From an uncultured bacterium (GTDB taxonomy: Bacteria; Bacillota_I; Bacilli_A; RF39; UBA660): DNA of 8,482 bases. The notes under the pieces are model-generated. The model saw only the letters and a program-made list of their open reading frames with translations. It was not told the origin of the DNA and searched no databases. The translations under genes were made by a program, and so were the position numbers. The stretch covers positions 1 to 8,482 of the forward strand of contig CASEAD010000079.1 of NCBI GenBank assembly GCA_949285775.1, given 5' to 3'. Positions 5,743 through 8,482 of the stretch are shown here, in pieces. The number at the start of each line of letters is the position of its first letter. The stretch's first letter is position 1.

Positions 5743-6621
5743 CTAATCTATCTTAATATTCATAATATCTAAAATTCTAGTCAAATCAACACTAGATTCA
5801 AAATATATTTCAATTTTTTTATTATCCACTTTAACTTTAGTACCAAAAACCTCTTTTAATTCATTTTCAACATATTTATACTCATTACTTTTACTTTTTC
5901 TATTAATAGATACTTTCTTTGAAACATTTTCAGTACTAGAAATATTCTCCAAGTCCCTAACACTAATATTATCATTAACAACCTTTTTAGCAAGCTCCTC
6001 TATCTTATCATTATCTTCTATCTTAGACAATACCCTCGCATGACCCATAGATAACTTATTATCTAAAACCATATCCTGCACATCATCAGGAAGTCTTAAC
6101 AACCCCAAAGTATTTGTAACATGACTTCTACTCTTACCAATCTTAGCGGCCAAATCCTCCTGTCTAATATGTAAACTGTCAATAATTCCCTTATAAGCCC
6201 ACGCCAATTCAATAGAAGTTAAATTCTCTCTCTGCAAATTCTCTAAAAGAGCAATTTCCCTCATTTCTTCATCAGAAAAATCCTTTACAATAGCAGGAAT
6301 AGTCTCTAAACCAGCCAACTTAGAAGCCCTAAGCCTCCTCTCACCCGCTACTAAATCATATCCCTTAATACTCTTCTTAACAATAATTGGCTGAAATACA
6401 CCATAATTTCTAATTGATGTCGCTAACTCATCTAAAGCTTCCTGATCAAAACTCCTTCTAGGCTGATACGGATTAGGTCTTATATCCGATAATTTTATTT
6501 CAACAATATCAGACTCCTTAGCACTCTCCATTATACTATCCTCAAATGTATCAAAATCCAAAACCTCACTGCTAAACAACTGTTCAAGCCCTCTCCCCAG
6601 AGCTTTCTTCTTTTGTTCCAT
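5743..6621 (-). CDS. parB: Chromosome partitioning protein ParB (Spo0J)
   Basis: ParB is a CTP-dependent DNA clamp that loads at parS sites, spreads, recruits SMC and stimulates ParA ATPase. The 292 residues match the usual chromosomal length. An N-terminal ParA-stimulating peptide, KALGRGLEQLF, lies at 6-16 (family form LGKGLxALF). The CTP-binding/clamp motifs are NPYQPRR (50-56), AGERRLRA (92-99) and ENLQREN (127-133). A helix-turn-helix spans about 152-176 (QEDLAAKIGKSRSHVTNTL), followed by LSMGHARVLS. A linker of low complexity (226-246) leads to a C-terminal dimerisation domain (247-292). The start overlaps the end of parA by 38 bases, and AAGGAGG (6634-6640), 12 bases upstream, lies inside parA, so translation is probably coupled. 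The gene is second in a parA-parB operon ended by a hairpin after its TAG. Confidence 0.97.
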   Translation of the reverse strand: MEQKKKALGRGLEQLFSSEVLDFDTFEDSIMESAKESDIVEIKLSDIRPNPYQPRRSFDQEALDELATSIRNYGVFQPIIVKKSIKGYDLVAGERRLRASKLAGLETIPAIVKDFSDEEMREIALLENLQRENLTSIELAWAYKGIIDSLHIRQEDLAAKIGKSRSHVTNTLGLLRLPDDVQDMVLDNKLSMGHARVLSKIEDNDKIEELAKKVVNDNISVRDLENISSTENVSKKVSINRKSKSNEYKYVENELKEVFGTKVKVDNKKIEIYFESSVDLTRILDIMNIKID

Positions 6622-7408
6622 TTTTCTCTATAACCTCCTTAGCTAAATTCATATAAGCAAGCGTTCCCCTACTTCTAGGTTCGTACTCTAATATTGGTTT
6701 CCCATGAGATGGAGCTTCTGCCAATCGTATAAGTCTAGGAATAATCGTATCATAAACTCTTTCTTTAAAGAAACCCTTTATACTTTCAACTACTTCTAAT
6801 CCCAAATTAGTATTAGTAGTAAGCATCGTCAACAAAACACCTTCAATATCTAAATTAGGATTAACTTTCTTTTGCGCTAACATAATAGTATTTATAAGTT
6901 GCATTATTCCCTCTAAAGCAAAATACTCACATTGAACAGGAATAAGCACACTATCAGCAGCCGCTAAAGCATTAGTAGTAAGAATACCTAAAGAAGGAGG
7001 ACAATCAATAAAAATATAATCAAATTTATCCTTAACTAATAACAATTCCTCTTTCAACCTAAGTACCCTATTAAATTTATTCCCTTCTAACCTATACTTC
7101 TTTTCTAACTCTATAAGCTCCATATCAACACCAGCCAAATTCAAATAAGCCGGTAACAACTTCAAATTCTTACTCTTGGTTTTTATAATCGCATCTTCAA
7201 TCTTAGACTTCATTACTAAAACTTCATAAACACTACTCTTTATATCCCCCTTATCAATACCAACCCCCGTAGTAGCGTTACCCTGAGGATCTAAATCTAC
7301 TAACAATACCTTCTTACCAAGCCAACCTAAAGAAGCAGACAAATTTATACTAGTAGTAGTCTTTCCTACACCACCTTTTTGATTAACAATTGCAATTATC
7401 TTTCCCAT
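6584..7408 (-). CDS. parA: Chromosome partitioning ATPase ParA (Soj)
   Basis: ParA is a Walker-type ATPase that binds DNA non-specifically as an ATP dimer and acts with ParB in origin segregation; in Bacillus the homologue Soj also controls DnaA. The 274 residues have the deviant Walker A KGGVGKTTT at 11-19 (signature Lys at 11), LVDLDPQGN at 36-44 and the Walker B region FIDCPPSLG at 133-141. PVQCEYFALEG lies at 157-167, and IPRLIRLAEAPSHGKPI occupies 223-239. There is no N-terminal helix-turn-helix extension, so it is the short chromosomal type and not a plasmid P1-type ParA. The ATG at 7408 is preceded by AAAGGTGAG. It is first gene of the operon, divergent from tilS across a 169-base gap. 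The TGA stop lies inside parB, showing that UGA is a stop codon in this organism. Confidence 0.97.
   Translation of the reverse strand: MGKIIAIVNQKGGVGKTTTSINLSASLGWLGKKVLLVDLDPQGNATTGVGIDKGDIKSSVYEVLVMKSKIEDAIIKTKSKNLKLLPAYLNLAGVDMELIELEKKYRLEGNKFNRVLRLKEELLLVKDKFDYIFIDCPPSLGILTTNALAAADSVLIPVQCEYFALEGIMQLINTIMLAQKKVNPNLDIEGVLLTMLTTNTNLGLEVVESIKGFFKERVYDTIIPRLIRLAEAPSHGKPILEYEPRSRGTLAYMNLAKEVIEKNGTKEESSGERA
6634..6640 (-). promoter_or_regulatory. parB ribosome binding site within parA
   Basis: AAGGAGG on the minus strand lies 12 bases from the parB ATG and encodes part of the KEVI stretch near the ParA C-terminus. Ribosomes translating parA cross it before reaching their own stop. Confidence 0.7.
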
Positions 7409-7439
7409 TTAATACTCACCTTTATTTCCTACAAAATAC

Positions 7440-7448
7440 ATTGTAACA
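7440..7448 (-). promoter_or_regulatory. Extended -10 promoter of parAB
   Basis: TGTTACAAT on the minus strand is a TGn-extended -10 (hexamer TACAAT at 7440-7445). The -35 position (TTTATT) is weak. The predicted transcript begins near 7433, about 25 bases ahead of the parA ATG. Confidence 0.5.
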
Positions 7449-7517
7449 AATTTTTAGACAAAAATAAAGTTTTTTCTACCTAACAATCCCAAAAAAATAA
7501 AAATAATTCTTATAATA

Positions 7518-7558
7518 TTGACATTTTCTTTACTAAACAATAAATAACCTGATATAAT
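7518..7558 (+). promoter_or_regulatory. Promoter region of tilS
   Basis: A TGATATAAT extended -10 (hexamer 7553-7558) is the best element, with only TTACTA (7530-7535) at -35 spacing. A perfect TTGACA at 7518-7523 lies 29 bases from that hexamer, too far to pair with it, but 17 bases from a TAAATA at 7541-7546. Two overlapping promoters are possible. The extended -10 would give a transcript starting about at the GAGGAG (7565-7570), a leader of roughly 14 bases. Confidence 0.6.
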
Positions 7559-7577
7559 ATATACGAGGAGAAATACT

Positions 7578-8482
7578 ATGATTAAAAATATATTAAAAGA
7601 ATTAGAAATTAATGATAATACCCCCTTAGTAGTAGGTTGCTCAGCAGGTCCTGACTCAATGGCTTTACTACATTATCTAAATAATAACACCAACAATAAA
7701 ATAATATGTGCCCATATAAATCATAATATAAGAAAAGAAAGTAAAACAGAAGAACAATATCTAGAAAAATATTGTAAACAACATAATATTATCTTTGAAA
7801 AAATGATTATTACCAAATATAATAAAAATAATTTTGAAAACGAAGCAAGAGAAAAAAGATATCAATTCTATGAAAAAATACTACACAAATATAACACTAA
7901 ATATCTATTCTTAGCGCACCATGGAGACGATCTAATAGAAACCATACTAATGAAAATAATAAGAGGCTCTAATATAGAAGGATACGCTGGAATAAAAAAA
8001 ATATCCCATGTGAATGATTATTACATCATAAGACCACTACTTGAATATACAAAAAAAGATCTAATAAATTACAATAAAAAACATAACATAAAATACTTCA
8101 TTGACAGCACTAACTCTGATACATCATATACCAGAAATAGATACCGACATAATATATTACCCCAATTAAAAAAAGAAAATCCTAATGTACATAAACAATT
8201 TCTAAAATACTCAGAAACACTACAAGATTACTTTAATTATATTGACAATGAAGTAAATAACAACATAAAAAATATATACAACAATAATTACTTAGATCTT
8301 AAAAAATTTAATTCCCTACACCCCTTCATTCAAAAAAATATCCTATATAAAATATTAAATAACATCTATAACAATAAATCAAACATAATAAAAGAAAAAA
8401 ATATAAATGACATATTAAACTTAATAAACAATAAAAAACCTAACTTATATATAAATTTACCAAAAAATAAATTAGTTATAAA
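7578..8482 (+). CDS. tilS: tRNA(Ile)-lysidine synthase, 3' partial
   Basis: TilS uses ATP and lysine to convert C34 of tRNA-Ile(CAU) to lysidine, which changes charging from Met to Ile and lets the tRNA read AUA. The frame is open to the right edge (301 codons); the C-terminal part of the usual 320-460 residues is missing. The ATP-binding loop is CSAGPDSMALLH at 21-32, where the family normally has SGGxDS. Then come CAHINHNIRKES (44-55), NFENEAREKRYQFY (85-98), AHHGDDLIETILMKIIRGS (113-131), YAGI, IRPLLEYTKKD (151-161), and DSTNSDTSYTRNRYRHNILPQL (176-197). All are typical TilS positions. The rest (about 205 on) is the linker and start of the C-terminal region. GAGGAG at 7565-7570 lies seven bases from the ATG. 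By hand count 27 of 39 Ile codons are ATA, the very codon TilS makes readable. Confidence 0.95.
   Translation, partial: MIKNILKELEINDNTPLVVGCSAGPDSMALLHYLNNNTNNKIICAHINHNIRKESKTEEQYLEKYCKQHNIIFEKMIITKYNKNNFENEAREKRYQFYEKILHKYNTKYLFLAHHGDDLIETILMKIIRGSNIEGYAGIKKISHVNDYYIIRPLLEYTKKDLINYNKKHNIKYFIDSTNSDTSYTRNRYRHNILPQLKKENPNVHKQFLKYSETLQDYFNYIDNEVNNNIKNIYNNNYLDLKKFNSLHPFIQKNILYKILNNIYNNKSNIIKEKNINDILNLINNKKPNLYINLPKNKLVI

Noticed and set aside
5821..5832. DnaA-box-like TTATCCACT, possible origin
   Set aside because: It is a single near match inside parB, with no cluster of boxes and no AT-rich unwinding region specific to it.
1..8482. Mycoplasma-type genetic code (UGA = Trp)
   Set aside because: TGA ends the first permease gene and parA at sensible overlaps, and conserved Trp positions use TGG.
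1..8482. CRISPR array, IS element, tRNA or prophage remnants
   Set aside because: I saw no regularly spaced repeats, transposase-like frames, cloverleaf-like segments or phage genes on either strand.

Overview
The window looks like chromosomal DNA of a very AT-rich, low-GC Gram-positive bacterium (Bacillota; perhaps one of the uncultured gut Bacilli related to Mollicutes or Erysipelotrichia). The evidence is the housekeeping content (gmk, serS, parA/parB, tilS, a cold-shock gene), the GGAG-type ribosome binding sites and the sigma-A-like promoters. The code is the standard bacterial one: TGG encodes Trp, and TGA ends two genes, both at overlaps with the next gene, so a mycoplasma-type UGA=Trp code is not supported. 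The lineage call is inference.

Layout. (1) Positions 2-1263, plus strand: the end of an operon encoding two small, hydrophobic, permease-like membrane proteins joined by an ATGA overlap; the first is cut by the left edge. (2) Positions 1272-4098, minus strand: a two-TM orphan protein (3610-4098), serS with an unusual catalytic-domain signature (2268-3554), and gmk (1272-1949), which converges on the permease operon at a shared hairpin. (3) Positions 4218-5123, plus strand: an Asn-rich orphan protein divergent from the two-TM gene, with its own promoter and terminator. (4) Positions 5181-7408, minus strand: a cold-shock protein gene and a parA-parB (soj-spo0J) operon with its own terminator. 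(5) Position 7578 to the right edge, plus strand: the first 301 codons of tilS, divergent from parA.

The genes cover nucleotide metabolism (gmk), translation (serS, tilS), chromosome segregation (parAB) and RNA chaperoning (csp). They form several short transcription units, most with a recognisable promoter or terminator, not one long operon.

The strongest unexplained signal is compositional. The plus strand is C-rich and G-poor throughout, in genes on both strands and in non-coding gaps. This fits the minus strand being the replication leading strand. The four plus-strand genes are correspondingly rich in Asn, Ile, Lys, Thr and Tyr, poor in Gly and Ala, and rich in ATA codons where counted. 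ATA decoding needs the lysidine made by TilS, which is itself encoded here. I found no CRISPR array, insertion sequence, tRNA, rRNA, prophage gene or defence cassette. I cannot point to a clearly new multi-gene system; the best candidates for new biology are the two orphan proteins around 4.1-4.2 kb and the permease pair at the left edge.
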